From DASYXZ01 sp035308965 (GTDB taxonomy: Bacteria > Acidobacteriota > Terriglobia > UBA7540), in contig DATGFN010000052.1 in the NCBI GenBank assembly GCA_035308965.1, forward strand, positions 365,396-429,395: a stretch of DNA of 64,000 bases, given 5' to 3'. Position 1 is the first letter of the stretch, and each line of letters opens with the position of its first letter. A program made the position numbers and the translations under genes. Below the pieces are notes generated by a model. The model worked only from the letters and a program-made list of their open reading frames with translations. It was not told where the DNA came from and ran no database searches. Positions 26,402-35,499 of this stretch are shown here, piece after piece.

Positions 26402-26533
26402 ATGTTTTCAAAATAGGCCGCACCCCAACTCGTTTGGTGAGATGCGAAGCATCGGAAATGAGTTGTCTTAATTTACTATCCGGCGTTTACGTTCCTCCGG
26501 CCTGCCGGCCCGGCGGTCCGCCATGGTCCGCGC

Positions 26534-28810
26534 CTAATGTCCGGGACGAGTCGCCGCCTGAATGCGAATCACTGCCTTGCCCACGCCGATGTTGCCGGCG
26601 GTGTCGGACGCTCGCAGCGCGATAATATGTTCGCCCGGTTCCAGATTATGGACCCGAACGGTAAAAGTCTCAACCCTTGAATCTACCACTCCGTCGTCGG
26701 AGGAGATGACGCCCCAATCCTTGGAGTCCGTGGTAGTCTCCGCAGCGCGTAATGGCGAAGTGGCATCCTCGGCGCGGAACTGAATCTCCGCGCTATCTCC
26801 GGTAACGGTCTGCTTTAGAACGCGGACTTCCGGGGGAGAGTTATCAATCCAAAAGGGGGCGCTCAGGAGATCGGCCTTGCGGGCCTCTGCGGGCGAGTTG
26901 GACTCCTCATCCGATGCCACCAGACGCGCCACGTATTTGCCGTCTGCCAGGCCTTGGGGATCAAGAGTAAAGGATGTCTGGTGCAGCTTATCCTTTACCA
27001 AGTGCCAATTCTGCTCGTCCTCCGCCTTCAAATAAAGCGAATAAACCAGTTGATCTCCATTCGGGTCGTCAACCTGCCAACTTAATGTGGTGGGAGTCCT
27101 GATGCCGCCAACGCTGGAGGAGGGAGGGGGACTAAAGCTCACAGAGTTGCCCGAGGTTACGGTAACGCTCCCCGGAGAAGAACTGGAGAACGACGATGCG
27201 CCGCCAGGACCAGTCCTCTCGCCGGAAGTGGAGACGCTGAACGATCGGATTTGAGGAGCAAGGTTTTGGTTAAGATAAGAAACGGTAGCGTCATCCAACG
27301 TGGGGCTGGCTTGCGCTGTAGAGTGGAAGTCCGCCTTCCACTGGATGTAACGCGCGGGCGGATTCAGGATGGGACTGCCGTTGGGGTCGCGATACGGCCC
27401 CGCCCAGTCGCTCCAAGTTTGGTCCGGCCGATCGGAGTTTCCCGAGCGAGTGAAAAACTCCAGGCTTGTTCCAGGGGGCACCTCGCCCCGCCAGGCAATT
27501 ACGCCCCACCGGGAAATGAATTTTGTGTCCTTCACCGGAGAAGTGTAATTTCCCTCGTGGGCCGCCCCCGATCCCACTTCAACCAATTTGGCGATATTGC
27601 TGGTGGCGGCATAAAGGTCGTTGCCCTGCGCCAGGAGTCTGGTGGCCAGCGAGTCGTGGGTTTCCGTAAGCAAGGTTAGCTCTTGCCCGTCAGCAGACGG
27701 AGACAACTCAAAAATCCGCCCGTTGGCATCGGTTGAAAACGCCACCCGATCGTTGCGAATGGCAAGCCCAAAGATACTTTCGTTGTTTGAGGTCCAAACC
27801 GTCTCGGCTGAGCTGTCGGGTAGAATTTGAATGAGCGACCCTTTGCCTTGGGGCGAAGTTGGCAATACAAATCCCTGCGGCGCTTGCGCCGGATGGTTGA
27901 AACTGGGGGCCGGAGCAGGTGCAGATGGGCTCTGCGCCGGCCCTTCCTTGGTTTTTGCGTCTTCGCTTTCAGCATCCACCGTTACGGTGACGGCTGCTTG
28001 GGCAGGCGTTGCCGGATTCTGGGGCCCCCACGTTCCCGGCGTTACCGAACCCCCGGCGCCACCAAGCGCGGCAGCGTAAATTCGTCCTTTGGAGTCGGCA
28101 GCCAAATCGTGGATTTCAGGGAGAGGCGCCTGGTAAATTACAAATGCTTTCCCTTTCGGGGTAATACGATAAATTAAACCATTGGGGTCACTGCCGGCAA
28201 TCAAATTGCCCGCCGGATCATGGATGAGGCACATGATGTGGGTTTGCTTGCTATCGAAAAAGACCTCGCCTTTGCCGTTCGGGTCGATCACATAAATCAA
28301 GCCGCGATCGCCGGTGCCTGCAAACAAGCGGCCCTCAGCGTCAAAAGTGAGCGCCCAGATATATTTGGCTTTAGGGGTGTAAAACACTTTGGATTGGCCG
28401 TCGGGCGTCACGCGATATATCTTGCCTTCGGGAGAGCTGCCCACGTACAAGGCGCCATCGGACCCCATCGTCATGGCGAAAATTTGCGGTTCCGGGGCAG
28501 TGAAAAAAAGCGAGCCTTTCCGGCTCGAATCCACTTTAAACACCTTGCCCTGTTGGCCCGTCCCCAGGTATAGGTTGTTGTGACGGTCCGCGGCGATGGA
28601 GAGGGCCATGGTCTCATCGGGACTGAACAAAGCGCGCGCGTCAGGGGCAAGCCTTAACTCTCCTTCCTTGCTTAATGAAACACCCTCGAGCGTCCCTTGC
28701 AGAAGTTCGTCAAACGTCCCGACTTGCCAGAACGCGGTTTCAGTCGCGCCCAGCGGAACCGCCGCCAGCACTAAAAGTGACAATACAAGAACCCTCTTCC
28801 AATTTTTCAT
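26534..28810 (-). CDS. Exported beta-propeller protein
   Basis: 758 residues from ATG 28810 (MKNWKRVLVLSLLVLAAVPLGA signal peptide); a TTG at 28840 would add ten residues. Residues about 40-270 are propeller blades with repeated motifs of the type LYVGSSPEGKIYRVTPDG, LFAGTGDRGLIYVIDPNG and LIAGSDPNGLIYRITPKG. A Pro/Ala/Thr-rich linker follows, then more blades (about 330-430), then beta-sandwich regions with Fn3/Ig-like sequence (SWQVDDPNGDQLVYSLYLKA and RVHNLEPGEHIIALRASDTA). Probably a periplasmic or surface scaffold. It lies 63 bases after the S55-type gene. No enzymatic motif is seen. Confidence 0.88.
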   Translation of the reverse strand: MKNWKRVLVLSLLVLAAVPLGATETAFWQVGTFDELLQGTLEGVSLSKEGELRLAPDARALFSPDETMALSIAADRHNNLYLGTGQQGKVFKVDSSRKGSLFFTAPEPQIFAMTMGSDGALYVGSSPEGKIYRVTPDGQSKVFYTPKAKYIWALTFDAEGRLFAGTGDRGLIYVIDPNGKGEVFFDSKQTHIMCLIHDPAGNLIAGSDPNGLIYRITPKGKAFVIYQAPLPEIHDLAADSKGRIYAAALGGAGGSVTPGTWGPQNPATPAQAAVTVTVDAESEDAKTKEGPAQSPSAPAPAPSFNHPAQAPQGFVLPTSPQGKGSLIQILPDSSAETVWTSNNESIFGLAIRNDRVAFSTDANGRIFELSPSADGQELTLLTETHDSLATRLLAQGNDLYAATSNIAKLVEVGSGAAHEGNYTSPVKDTKFISRWGVIAWRGEVPPGTSLEFFTRSGNSDRPDQTWSDWAGPYRDPNGSPILNPPARYIQWKADFHSTAQASPTLDDATVSYLNQNLAPQIRSFSVSTSGERTGPGGASSFSSSSPGSVTVTSGNSVSFSPPPSSSVGGIRTPTTLSWQVDDPNGDQLVYSLYLKAEDEQNWHLVKDKLHQTSFTLDPQGLADGKYVARLVASDEESNSPAEARKADLLSAPFWIDNSPPEVRVLKQTVTGDSAEIQFRAEDATSPLRAAETTTDSKDWGVISSDDGVVDSRVETFTVRVHNLEPGEHIIALRASDTAGNIGVGKAVIRIQAATRPGH

Positions 28811-28873
28811 GCCCGCCCTTTTCACTCTATTTATTTTCAATCCTAAAGCGGCGCCCGCCCAAACGGTTGCCGC

Positions 28874-30751
28874 TTATTTCCCCGCGGTAGTGACTTTTAA
28901 CAGAAGCGTTTTTTGCCCCTGGATCGCGTAAGGGCAGGGTTTGGTCTCGAAATCACCCACCACCGAAGTTCCGCTGAACACCACGTTGCCCGCGACCGCC
29001 GGGTCAGCCAGAAGGGTCTGCATCAGCGACGGCGGAGGCGACGGGTATTCATCCCCTTGCAGTACGAACGATCTTTGCGGTGACATCAGCAGCGCGTAAA
29101 CCCGATTGTTGCGGCGCATCCGATTCAGCGCGCGCACCAGCTGGTGCAGGTCGCGGGGCATCGAGCCCTGCGGAGTGAAGCGATTTTGAAGCGAGTTGAT
29201 GCTCCCCCCGCTCCCCACGACCAGAGAAAGCGTTTTGTCGTTGACGCTCTCCGGGATGTCCACGGGAATTTTCTGAATCACACTTTCCCCCCATGGCGTT
29301 CGCAAGAGAGCGCTGACTTCAATGTGATCTCCGGGATGCACTTCCGACTTGGTGCTCCAAACCTGGTCGAGAGTGGCCAGACGCTTTTCATCTCTGGCCA
29401 CGATGGAAAGGTCAATTCCTTGCACGCCGACATCGGGGAAGCCGCTCGACAATACAAAAGACAACGGCGATGCTATATCGAGACCCGCCATCGCGCCGGT
29501 ATTGAAGTCGCCGGACAGGACGTCTTCCAAATCCACCGAGTCGCCGCTGGAAAGCTGAATCTTTCCCTTCAGTTCCATGGTTGAGGGGCCCACCATCCGT
29601 TCTGTCGAACTCAGGGTTGAAACAATGCCAAGATTCAGCAAGAGGGGTGAGAGGAAAGTTTCCTGCACCATGGAGAAATTGTAATCTTCTTTCTTGTTGA
29701 GCGTGGAATCGAGGTGAATGTGAACCGGAATCAGAGGCGACTTGTCGCCCAGCGTCCCGTAAATGGCGCCAAACCTGTCCTGGTGGATGCTGCCCACCAA
29801 TTGTCCGGGTGTATCCACTTTAAACGAGCTGGAAAGATTGGGAACCGTCACCAGCACGTTAGCCTTGGCCATGGGAAAAGAGACAGGTCCCGTCAGCAAG
29901 AATCGGTGGCCACAGGCATAGAGCTTGTCAGCGTCAATGTAGGTGACCGTGCAATCCACATTCAGGTTCAAATCGCCGCGCACCAAAAGCACGCTCACCA
30001 TTGAGCCCGGCACCACGGGGACGGAACCCGCCGGGGCGGTGGCGTCACTTGCCGTCGATGAACCGCTGGACAGCACTCCGCCTTCCATCGGTTCAAACCC
30101 CATCTGGCGGAAGAGCGGGGAAGCATTCTGAATGGCGGCGGGGGAGAACCCTCCAAAATTGAGCGGCAGGCGGAGGCCTGCCATCGGACCTTTCGCGGTA
30201 CCGCTAGATGGGTTCAGGCCGAAACTTGAAAGACCATCCTTCTCGTTCGGGATCAAACGCGCATTCACAGCGCTTCCGGAAGACACGTTCAAAATCCGGC
30301 CCATCAGATTGGAAGCGGCAGGCTTGCCCTCCGCCATGGCGACCGTCCCGGGGACTACGTCCAACATTTCCTGAATGGGGGTGATGCCTGCGATCGGCTC
30401 TTTGGAAAAAGGAAAGGAAAGCGCCACCGCGCCCACCAGCTTGCCATCCACATAAACCGGACTTCCGCTCATCCCCGCAATGACGCCTGTTTTTTCCAAA
30501 GGACCGCCGGAAAGGCGCGCCAGGATAACGTCATGTTTGGGCCCAATGACGTTATTCAGGACCCCGAGAAATTCCACTTGAAATTCTTCAATTTTCTCGC
30601 CTTCAAAGATGGTCCGGCCCACGCCTTTGAGTCCCGGCTTGATTTCGCTGAGGGGGAAAAACTTGATATCGCCCTGGGCCCGCGCCATGGGCGCCAAACT
30701 CGAAAGAAAGGCACAAATCACCGCTACCCTTGTCCACCTGCAATTGGTCAT
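28874..30751 (-). CDS. SpoIVB-like (peptidase S55 domain) exported protein
   Basis: 625 residues with signal peptide (VAVICAFLSSLAPMARA). Residues about 30-150 match the S55 domain: GLKGVGRTIFEGEKIEEF, GPKHDVILARLSG, then GVIAGMSGSPVYVDGK with the nucleophile Ser in GMSGSP, and GITPIQEML. In Bacillus SpoIVB this domain cleaves a sporulation factor; acidobacterial versions occur without sporulation and their substrate is not known. The long C-terminal part is beta-rich with no recognised motif. AAGGAAG precedes ATG 30751. It heads the minus-strand block and may be co-transcribed with the propeller gene. Confidence 0.88.
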   Translation of the reverse strand: MTNCRWTRVAVICAFLSSLAPMARAQGDIKFFPLSEIKPGLKGVGRTIFEGEKIEEFQVEFLGVLNNVIGPKHDVILARLSGGPLEKTGVIAGMSGSPVYVDGKLVGAVALSFPFSKEPIAGITPIQEMLDVVPGTVAMAEGKPAASNLMGRILNVSSGSAVNARLIPNEKDGLSSFGLNPSSGTAKGPMAGLRLPLNFGGFSPAAIQNASPLFRQMGFEPMEGGVLSSGSSTASDATAPAGSVPVVPGSMVSVLLVRGDLNLNVDCTVTYIDADKLYACGHRFLLTGPVSFPMAKANVLVTVPNLSSSFKVDTPGQLVGSIHQDRFGAIYGTLGDKSPLIPVHIHLDSTLNKKEDYNFSMVQETFLSPLLLNLGIVSTLSSTERMVGPSTMELKGKIQLSSGDSVDLEDVLSGDFNTGAMAGLDIASPLSFVLSSGFPDVGVQGIDLSIVARDEKRLATLDQVWSTKSEVHPGDHIEVSALLRTPWGESVIQKIPVDIPESVNDKTLSLVVGSGGSINSLQNRFTPQGSMPRDLHQLVRALNRMRRNNRVYALLMSPQRSFVLQGDEYPSPPPSLMQTLLADPAVAGNVVFSGTSVVGDFETKPCPYAIQGQKTLLLKVTTAGK

Positions 30752-30919
30752 CGCTTCAGCCTTCCTTTTCGAACTCCCTCTAGTTTAGGGCTAAAGGATT
30801 TGAGTCGTCAAGCAAGGGAACGGTTGCATACGCCCCGGCTTGGCCAGCGCGACAAAAAGTGAATTTCGGGTGTAAGGCTCCTCTTTCCAGTCTCGCACCA
30901 TGCTTCCGCAAAACGAGAC

Positions 30920-30960
30920 TTGCAGGCATTGTCCGCATGGTGTACACTAATTGTGTACAC
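30920..30960 (+). promoter_or_regulatory. Promoter and double TGTACA operator of the toxin-antitoxin pair
   Basis: Two identical self-palindromic octamers GTGTACAC at 30940-30947 and 30953-30960, spaced by TAATT (13 bases centre to centre). TTGCAG (30920-30925) and TACACT (30943-30948), 17 bases apart, can serve as -35 and -10, so a bound repressor would cover the -10. TGTACA is, from memory, the core of YefM antitoxin operators in Enterobacteria; the downstream antitoxin is of the same superfamily. The RBS GGAGG starts immediately after the second octamer. Confidence 0.75.
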
Positions 30961-30972
30961 GGAGGTGGTGGC

Positions 30973-31215
30973 GTGAGCGTGGTGAAGGTCACCGTGCGGG
31001 AAGCCCGGCAGAACTTTCGCCGTCTCCTGGATCAGGTCCAGACAGGTGACGAAGTAGTGGTATTGCGCCGGGGTGTCGAGGTCGGTAGGCTCACAAGACC
31101 GAAACAGAAGCCGGCCCGCCTCCCAGACCTGTCTTCTTTTCGCGCCTCGGTCAAGGTGAGTGGGCGTCCCTTGAGTCGGGAGATCGTTGAAGCCCGCAGG
31201 AGAAGCCGCTATTGA
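30973..31215 (+). CDS. Phd/YefM-family antitoxin
   Basis: 80 residues from GTG 30973, chosen because GGAGG lies 7 bases upstream; longer frames would run through the operator. MSVVKVTVREARQNFRRLLD and GDEVVVLRRGVEVGRL give the Phd/YefM N-terminal DNA-binding fold. The basic C-terminal tail (SGRPLSREIVEARRRSRY) would wrap the toxin. It is expected to neutralise the PIN protein and repress its own promoter through the TGTACA pair. Its stop overlaps the toxin start as TTGA. Confidence 0.9.
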   Translation: MSVVKVTVREARQNFRRLLDQVQTGDEVVVLRRGVEVGRLTRPKQKPARLPDLSSFRASVKVSGRPLSREIVEARRRSRY

Positions 31216-31634
31216 CCTACATCGACACGAGCGTATTAGTCGCTTATTACTGTCCTGAAACGCTCAGTTCCAAGGCGCAGAAAGTTCTCCGAGGAAAAGG
31301 CGACTTCGCCATCAGCTCCCTGGTCGAAACAGAGCTCATCTCGGCCCTGGTCCAAAAGGTGCGAAGTCGCGAAATGCCCCTGGATGCCGCCCGCAGAGTT
31401 TACGACATGTTCTTGGACCATCTCCGCCGTGGAGCTTATCACCGGCTTGCACTCGAACAATCACACTTCGCCAGGGCTCAGGAATGGCTGGCGAGCTTTC
31501 AAGTCCATCTCCGCACGCTCGATGCCCTCCACGTTGCCATTGCTTCCCTCGAAAGAGCAACTCTCTTGACGGCCGACGCCGCGCTCGCCAAAGCGTGTCG
31601 AAACCTCGACATCGCGACCCGTTTAATAAGTTAG
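31212..31634 (+). CDS. PIN-domain (VapC-like) toxin
   Basis: 140 residues from TTG 31212, overlapping the antitoxin stop by four bases. The PIN nuclease acid residues are in place: Asp5 (YIDTS), Glu39/Glu41 (SLVETEL), Asp104 (TLDALHVA) and Asp122 (LLTADAAL). VapC toxins are Mg-dependent RNases that cleave tRNA or rRNA; the target here cannot be read from sequence. The pairing of a Phd/YefM antitoxin with a PIN toxin is common. A 63-bp hairpin repeat lies 23 bases past the stop. Confidence 0.92.
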   Translation: MTYIDTSVLVAYYCPETLSSKAQKVLRGKGDFAISSLVETELISALVQKVRSREMPLDAARRVYDMFLDHLRRGAYHRLALEQSHFARAQEWLASFQVHLRTLDALHVAIASLERATLLTADAALAKACRNLDIATRLIS

Positions 31635-31656
31635 CAAACCTTCTGCCGGCGTGTGG

Positions 31657-31719
31657 CGCATACATGCTGCATTTCAGCATGTATGCGGTTAGCAAACCTG
31701 GAAGTTCAGAAGGCAGTTA
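31657..31719. repeat. 63-bp hairpin repeat, copy 1
   Basis: CGCATACATGCTG (31657-31669) and CAGCATGTATGCG (31675-31687) form a perfect 13-bp stem around CATTT, followed by 32 bases ending GGCAGTTA. Two more copies at 34209 and 35272 align over all 63 bases without gaps. This copy lies between the toxin gene and the GH3 gene. Confidence 0.85.
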
Positions 31720-31829
31720 TTTCAGCTCGGTCAACATGCCGTCTTCCTCAGAGCAGTTGACTATTCACGCCTGTAGCTCCGATACTGACTGCGTGTTTAC
31801 ACCCCAATACTTCATTTATCGAGGATCCG

Positions 31830-34154
31830 ATGATGAATCACAAAAGGTCGGCAATTTACTGGGTTTTGGCGATCCTGCTTGTGGGGCAGGGATTTGAGCC
31901 AGCCAGTCTACCCGCGCAGAGTCCGTCTGAAGCGCTGAACGATCCGCAAATTGAAGCGCGCGTGGACGCCCTGCTGAAACAGATGACGCTCGAAGAGAAG
32001 GTCGGGCAACTCATCCAGCGCACCGCCTTCGGAGGCGTGACGGGCCCGGGCGGCGGGTCCTCGCCCATGGCTGAGTCTGCGGCCAAGGGCGAATTGGGGA
32101 GCTTGTTCAATCTTACCGATCCCACCGCCATTAACAGCATCCAGAAAGCGGCGGTGGAGAAATCCCGGCTGCACATCCCAATCATTTTCGGCCTCGACGT
32201 GATCCATGGTTTCCGCACGGGTTTTCCGGTGCCGCTGGCGATGGCGGCCACCTGGGACCCTGCGCTCGTGGAGCGTGCGTCGCGCGTGGCTGCCGAGGAA
32301 GCCTCGCGGTCGGGAGTGCGTTGGACGTTTTCACCCATGGTGGACATCGCGCGTGATGCGCGTTGGGGGCGCATTGTGGAGGGCGCCGGCGAGGACCCCT
32401 ATCTCGGTTCGGCCATGGCCCGCGCCTATGTGCGTGGATACCAGGGCGAACGATTGAGTGATTCCAATTCCATCGCGGCATGCGTCAAGCACTACGTCGC
32501 ATATGGTGCCGCGGAGGGTGGGCGCGACTACAACACCGTGGAGATGTCGGAGCGCACGCTCCGCCAGGTTTATCTGCCGCCCTTCCACGCCGCAGTGGAC
32601 GCAGGCGCGGTCACCTTGATGAGCGCTTTCAACGCATTGAACGGGATCCCGACGACGGCCAGTCACTTTACCCTGACCGAAGTTTTACGCGATGAGTGGA
32701 AGTTCCGCGGCTTCGTCGTGAGTGACTATACTTCAGTCCACGAACTGATTCAGCACGGCATTGCTCTTGATGCCGCCACCGCGGCTCTGAAGGCGCTGCT
32801 GGCGGGTGTCGATATGGATATGGTGGACGGCGATTACCAGAATTTGATTCAAGGGGTTCGATCGGGGACGGTGCCGCAGGCCGCCGTGGATGAGGCCGCG
32901 CGGCGAATCTTGCGGGTGAAGTTCGCTTTGGGCCTTTTTGATAATCCCTACGTCAAAGTAACTCCGCGCGTAGAGTCCATTCCTCCTGAGTACCTGGAGA
33001 CGGCTCGCAAGGTGGCGAAAGAATCGTTTGTATTGCTCAAGAATGCTCCGGTAGGAGGCGGCGGGCCGATCTTGCCCATCAACGCCGGCGTGAAAACCAT
33101 CGCCCTGATCGGGCCACTGGGCGACGACGCTCCTGACATGCTCGGACCGTGGGCCGGAGCGGCGACCAGTCCGAAAGACGTGGTCACCCTGCGCGCGCAG
33201 CTCGCCGAGCGCGCGGGACCGAAGGGGATCAAGCTGCTTTATGCAAAAGGGACGGAAATATGGGGAGAATCGGACTCAGGATTTGCCGAGGCAGTGGCGG
33301 CAGCCCGCCAGGCCGACATCGTCTTGATGGCGCTGGGTGAAGATGCCGCCTCCAGCGGCGAAGCGGGCTCGCGAGCTCACTTGGGATTGCCGGGCAATCA
33401 GCAGCAACTGCTGGAGGCAGTCTCCGCCACGGGCAAGCCGGTGGTCGGGATTCTCTTTAACGGGCACCCGCTGACCCTGGGAGCCGCGCTTCCCGATATG
33501 GCGGCTCTTCTCGAAGCGTGGTTCCCCGGAGTGCAAGCGGGACCTGCGTTGGTTCACACTCTTTTCGGAGATGTGAATCCAAGCGGGAAGCTCACCGTCA
33601 CATTTCCGCGCGCGGTCGGCCAGGAGCCGCTGTATTACAACGCGCTGAACACCGGGCGGCCCGCGGACGGCGTCGACTTCAGTCAGCGCCCCGGTTTTGG
33701 CGGGGAGCGTTGGCACTCGCGCTACATCGATGAAAACAATTCCGGGCTGTTCCCGTTTGGATATGGCTTGTCGTACACCACGTTCAAGTATTCAGCGCCC
33801 GAGCTGAGCTCCACCAAAATGAGCGCCCGCGCGCTCAATGAAGGCGGTGGCCAACCGCTTAAGGTTTCAGCCGAAGTAAAGAACACCGGCAGCCGCGCCG
33901 GAGACGAAATTGTTCAACTCTACATCCGTCAACAGGGAACGAGTGTGGCCCGCCCCGTGCGGGAGCTGAAGGGCTTCCAGCGGATTTCCTTGCAGCCTGG
34001 TGAAACCAAAAAGGTGGAGTTCACTCTGGGAAGAGATGAGCTCAGGTTCTGGAACATTGATATGAAAAATGTGGTCGAACCGGCCCACGTGACGGTCTGC
34101 GCGGGGCCGAGCTCAGCTGAAGGGGCGTGCGCTGAGGTCGAGATTACCGACTAA
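31830..34154 (+). CDS. bglX: Exported GH3 beta-glucosidase
   Basis: 774 residues, usual for BglX-type enzymes that release glucose from the non-reducing ends of beta-glucosides in the periplasm. Signal peptide (AIYWVLAILLVGQGFEPAS). GH3 N-terminal barrel about 50-340 with MTLEEKVGQL, PIIFGLDVIHGFRTGFPVP and ACVKHYVAYGAAEGGRDYN, and the nucleophile Asp299 in FVVSDYTSV (SDW is commoner; here SDY). C-terminal domain about 390-620 with GEDAASSGEAGSRAHLGLPG, then a fibronectin-like domain with FPFGYGLSYTTF. GAGG lies upstream of ATG 31830. It is bracketed by two copies of the 63-bp hairpin repeat. Confidence 0.94.
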   Translation: MMNHKRSAIYWVLAILLVGQGFEPASLPAQSPSEALNDPQIEARVDALLKQMTLEEKVGQLIQRTAFGGVTGPGGGSSPMAESAAKGELGSLFNLTDPTAINSIQKAAVEKSRLHIPIIFGLDVIHGFRTGFPVPLAMAATWDPALVERASRVAAEEASRSGVRWTFSPMVDIARDARWGRIVEGAGEDPYLGSAMARAYVRGYQGERLSDSNSIAACVKHYVAYGAAEGGRDYNTVEMSERTLRQVYLPPFHAAVDAGAVTLMSAFNALNGIPTTASHFTLTEVLRDEWKFRGFVVSDYTSVHELIQHGIALDAATAALKALLAGVDMDMVDGDYQNLIQGVRSGTVPQAAVDEAARRILRVKFALGLFDNPYVKVTPRVESIPPEYLETARKVAKESFVLLKNAPVGGGGPILPINAGVKTIALIGPLGDDAPDMLGPWAGAATSPKDVVTLRAQLAERAGPKGIKLLYAKGTEIWGESDSGFAEAVAAARQADIVLMALGEDAASSGEAGSRAHLGLPGNQQQLLEAVSATGKPVVGILFNGHPLTLGAALPDMAALLEAWFPGVQAGPALVHTLFGDVNPSGKLTVTFPRAVGQEPLYYNALNTGRPADGVDFSQRPGFGGERWHSRYIDENNSGLFPFGYGLSYTTFKYSAPELSSTKMSARALNEGGGQPLKVSAEVKNTGSRAGDEIVQLYIRQQGTSVARPVRELKGFQRISLQPGETKKVEFTLGRDELRFWNIDMKNVVEPAHVTVCAGPSSAEGACAEVEITD

Positions 34155-34208
34155 GGATTCGGAGCGCAAGTGTTTATGAGGGGATGTCTGTGGCGGGTGG
34201 CCGGGTGG

Positions 34209-34271
34209 CGCATACAAGCTGCATTTCAGCATGTATGCGCTTTAGAGAGTTGGAAGCCAAAAGGGCTGTTA
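34209..34271. repeat. 63-bp hairpin repeat, copy 2
   Basis: Same 63-bp register as copy 1; the stem has one mismatch (CGCATACAAGCTG against CAGCATGTATGCG) and the same CATTT loop. It lies 54 bases past the GH3 stop. Similarity to copy 3 continues past the 63 bases (AACTTT...CTGCTG). Confidence 0.85.
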
Positions 34272-34312
34272 ACTTTTTTTGCTGTGCTGCTGGCCAAAAT
34301 TATTGATCTAAC

Positions 34313-34333
34313 CTCTTGCATCCGTTGCAAGAG
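34313..34333. repeat. Short hairpin between bglX and the PEP-CTERM gene
   Basis: CTCTTGCA (34313-34320) and TGCAAGAG (34326-34333) form a perfect 8-bp stem with loop TCCGT. It stands in the 3' extension of hairpin repeat copy 2, between the convergent ends of bglX and the PEP-CTERM gene. No U-run follows, so an intrinsic terminator is not clear. Confidence 0.5.
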
Positions 34334-34375
34334 TCGCAAGGTATGCGCCGGACGCGGCATGCGATTTTACTTGAA

Positions 34376-35071
34376 CTACCTAAACCACTTCCGGCGTGCC
34401 GCGCCGACGACAGCCACCAGACCAGTCCCGAACAGCGCAAGTGATCCCGGCTCGGGAGTTGTATATTCGTAGGTGAAAGTGGTGGGCGTCCCATCCCAGC
34501 TCGCGCTGTTGCCGTTTGTCCCATAAAGGAAAAAGAGGTAGGCGGTGCCATCGCCAGATGAAAACGGATTCCCCGAGAGTTGGTCCTGGAGGTTGACATT
34601 GTATACCACGCCGTTGGAAGAGTACGTATAGATCGTTCCAGAGATATTGTTGGAGTTGCTTGCCGTGTACCCCAGGAGCTGTCCCACGGAAAAGTTGTTG
34701 CCCGAAACTGAGAATGTTCCGCCAGTGGCACTTTCACCCGTTAGGACCCCATTCGGGTCCACCACATTGTACTGGAGGTAAGCCTGGTCGTATGCGGAGC
34801 CGCTCGATGGCGCGGTGATAGACTGTGGGCCGACACCAGAGCTCAGTGTAAACCCATTGGTAACCGGCTTGAAACTATAGTCGTTGACCGACCCATACGT
34901 ACTGAAGAAACTGGTGAAAGTGAACCGCAGCGAGCCGATATCGCATGATGTGCCAACGAGTCCGGATACGCCGCCGGCCGTGCAGACGCTATCCCCAAAG
35001 GCCACCGGGGAAACCAGAAACATCGCCACACTCAGGAGCGTTGAGGCGAAAACCATTCTACTTGGTTTCAT
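34376..35071 (-). CDS. PEP-CTERM-sorted exported protein
   Basis: 231 residues. Signal peptide MKPSRMVFASTLLSVAMFLVSPVAFG, then a Ser/Thr/Asn/Gly-rich beta domain with two cysteines near its start (VCTAGGVSGLVGTSCD), then the sorting tail TPEPGSLALFGTGLVAVVGA followed by ARRKWFR. In known systems the tail is processed by an exosortase and the proteins go to the cell surface or extracellular matrix. No exosortase is in the window. Copy 3 of the 63-bp repeat lies upstream. Confidence 0.9.
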   Translation of the reverse strand: MKPSRMVFASTLLSVAMFLVSPVAFGDSVCTAGGVSGLVGTSCDIGSLRFTFTSFFSTYGSVNDYSFKPVTNGFTLSSGVGPQSITAPSSGSAYDQAYLQYNVVDPNGVLTGESATGGTFSVSGNNFSVGQLLGYTASNSNNISGTIYTYSSNGVVYNVNLQDQLSGNPFSSGDGTAYLFFLYGTNGNSASWDGTPTTFTYEYTTPEPGSLALFGTGLVAVVGAARRKWFR

Positions 35072-35271
35072 GTTGCATCCATTTCAAGCCCACCCTCGAA
35101 CCTCGGGGGCACAATCAACCCGTTTCGCTCCGGATGCCGACTCTGTACCATCGCAAAGTGCATTGGGTGGACCTCACATCATTTCAGCATATTTGTAGGC
35201 TGGAAGCAAGCCGCAAACATGGCAGTTTCTCTGTTTGAAAAACTCATGGATCCTAGATTGGTCGCGGGTGG

Positions 35272-35334
35272 CGCATGCATGCTGCACTTTAGTGCGTATG
35301 CGGTTAGGAAAGTTGGAAGCCAAGAAGGCAGTTA
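35272..35334. repeat. 63-bp hairpin repeat, copy 3
   Basis: Aligns gap-free to copies 1 and 2 from CGCAT to GCAGTTA. The 32-base right part matches copy 2/1 closely (GTTGGAAGCCAAGAAGGCAG) while the stem has diverged (CGCATGCATGCTG against AGTGCGTATGCG). Downstream, CGCATACAT (35380-35388) and ATGTATGCG (35405-35413) form another 9-bp inverted pair of the same word. It is the only structure seen in the 35072-35499 gap. Confidence 0.8.
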
Positions 35335-35499
35335 ACTTTCGTTGATATACTGCTGATGTATATTGCCAATCTAAGGTATCGCATACATTGCACGAGAAGA
35401 CGCGATGTATGCGTCACCCGCGAAACATTCGTTTCCAAAACACTGCGGCCGGCAGCAAGTGCTGCCGGCCGAGAGAGTTTGGAGTTCGTAGCGAATCAT

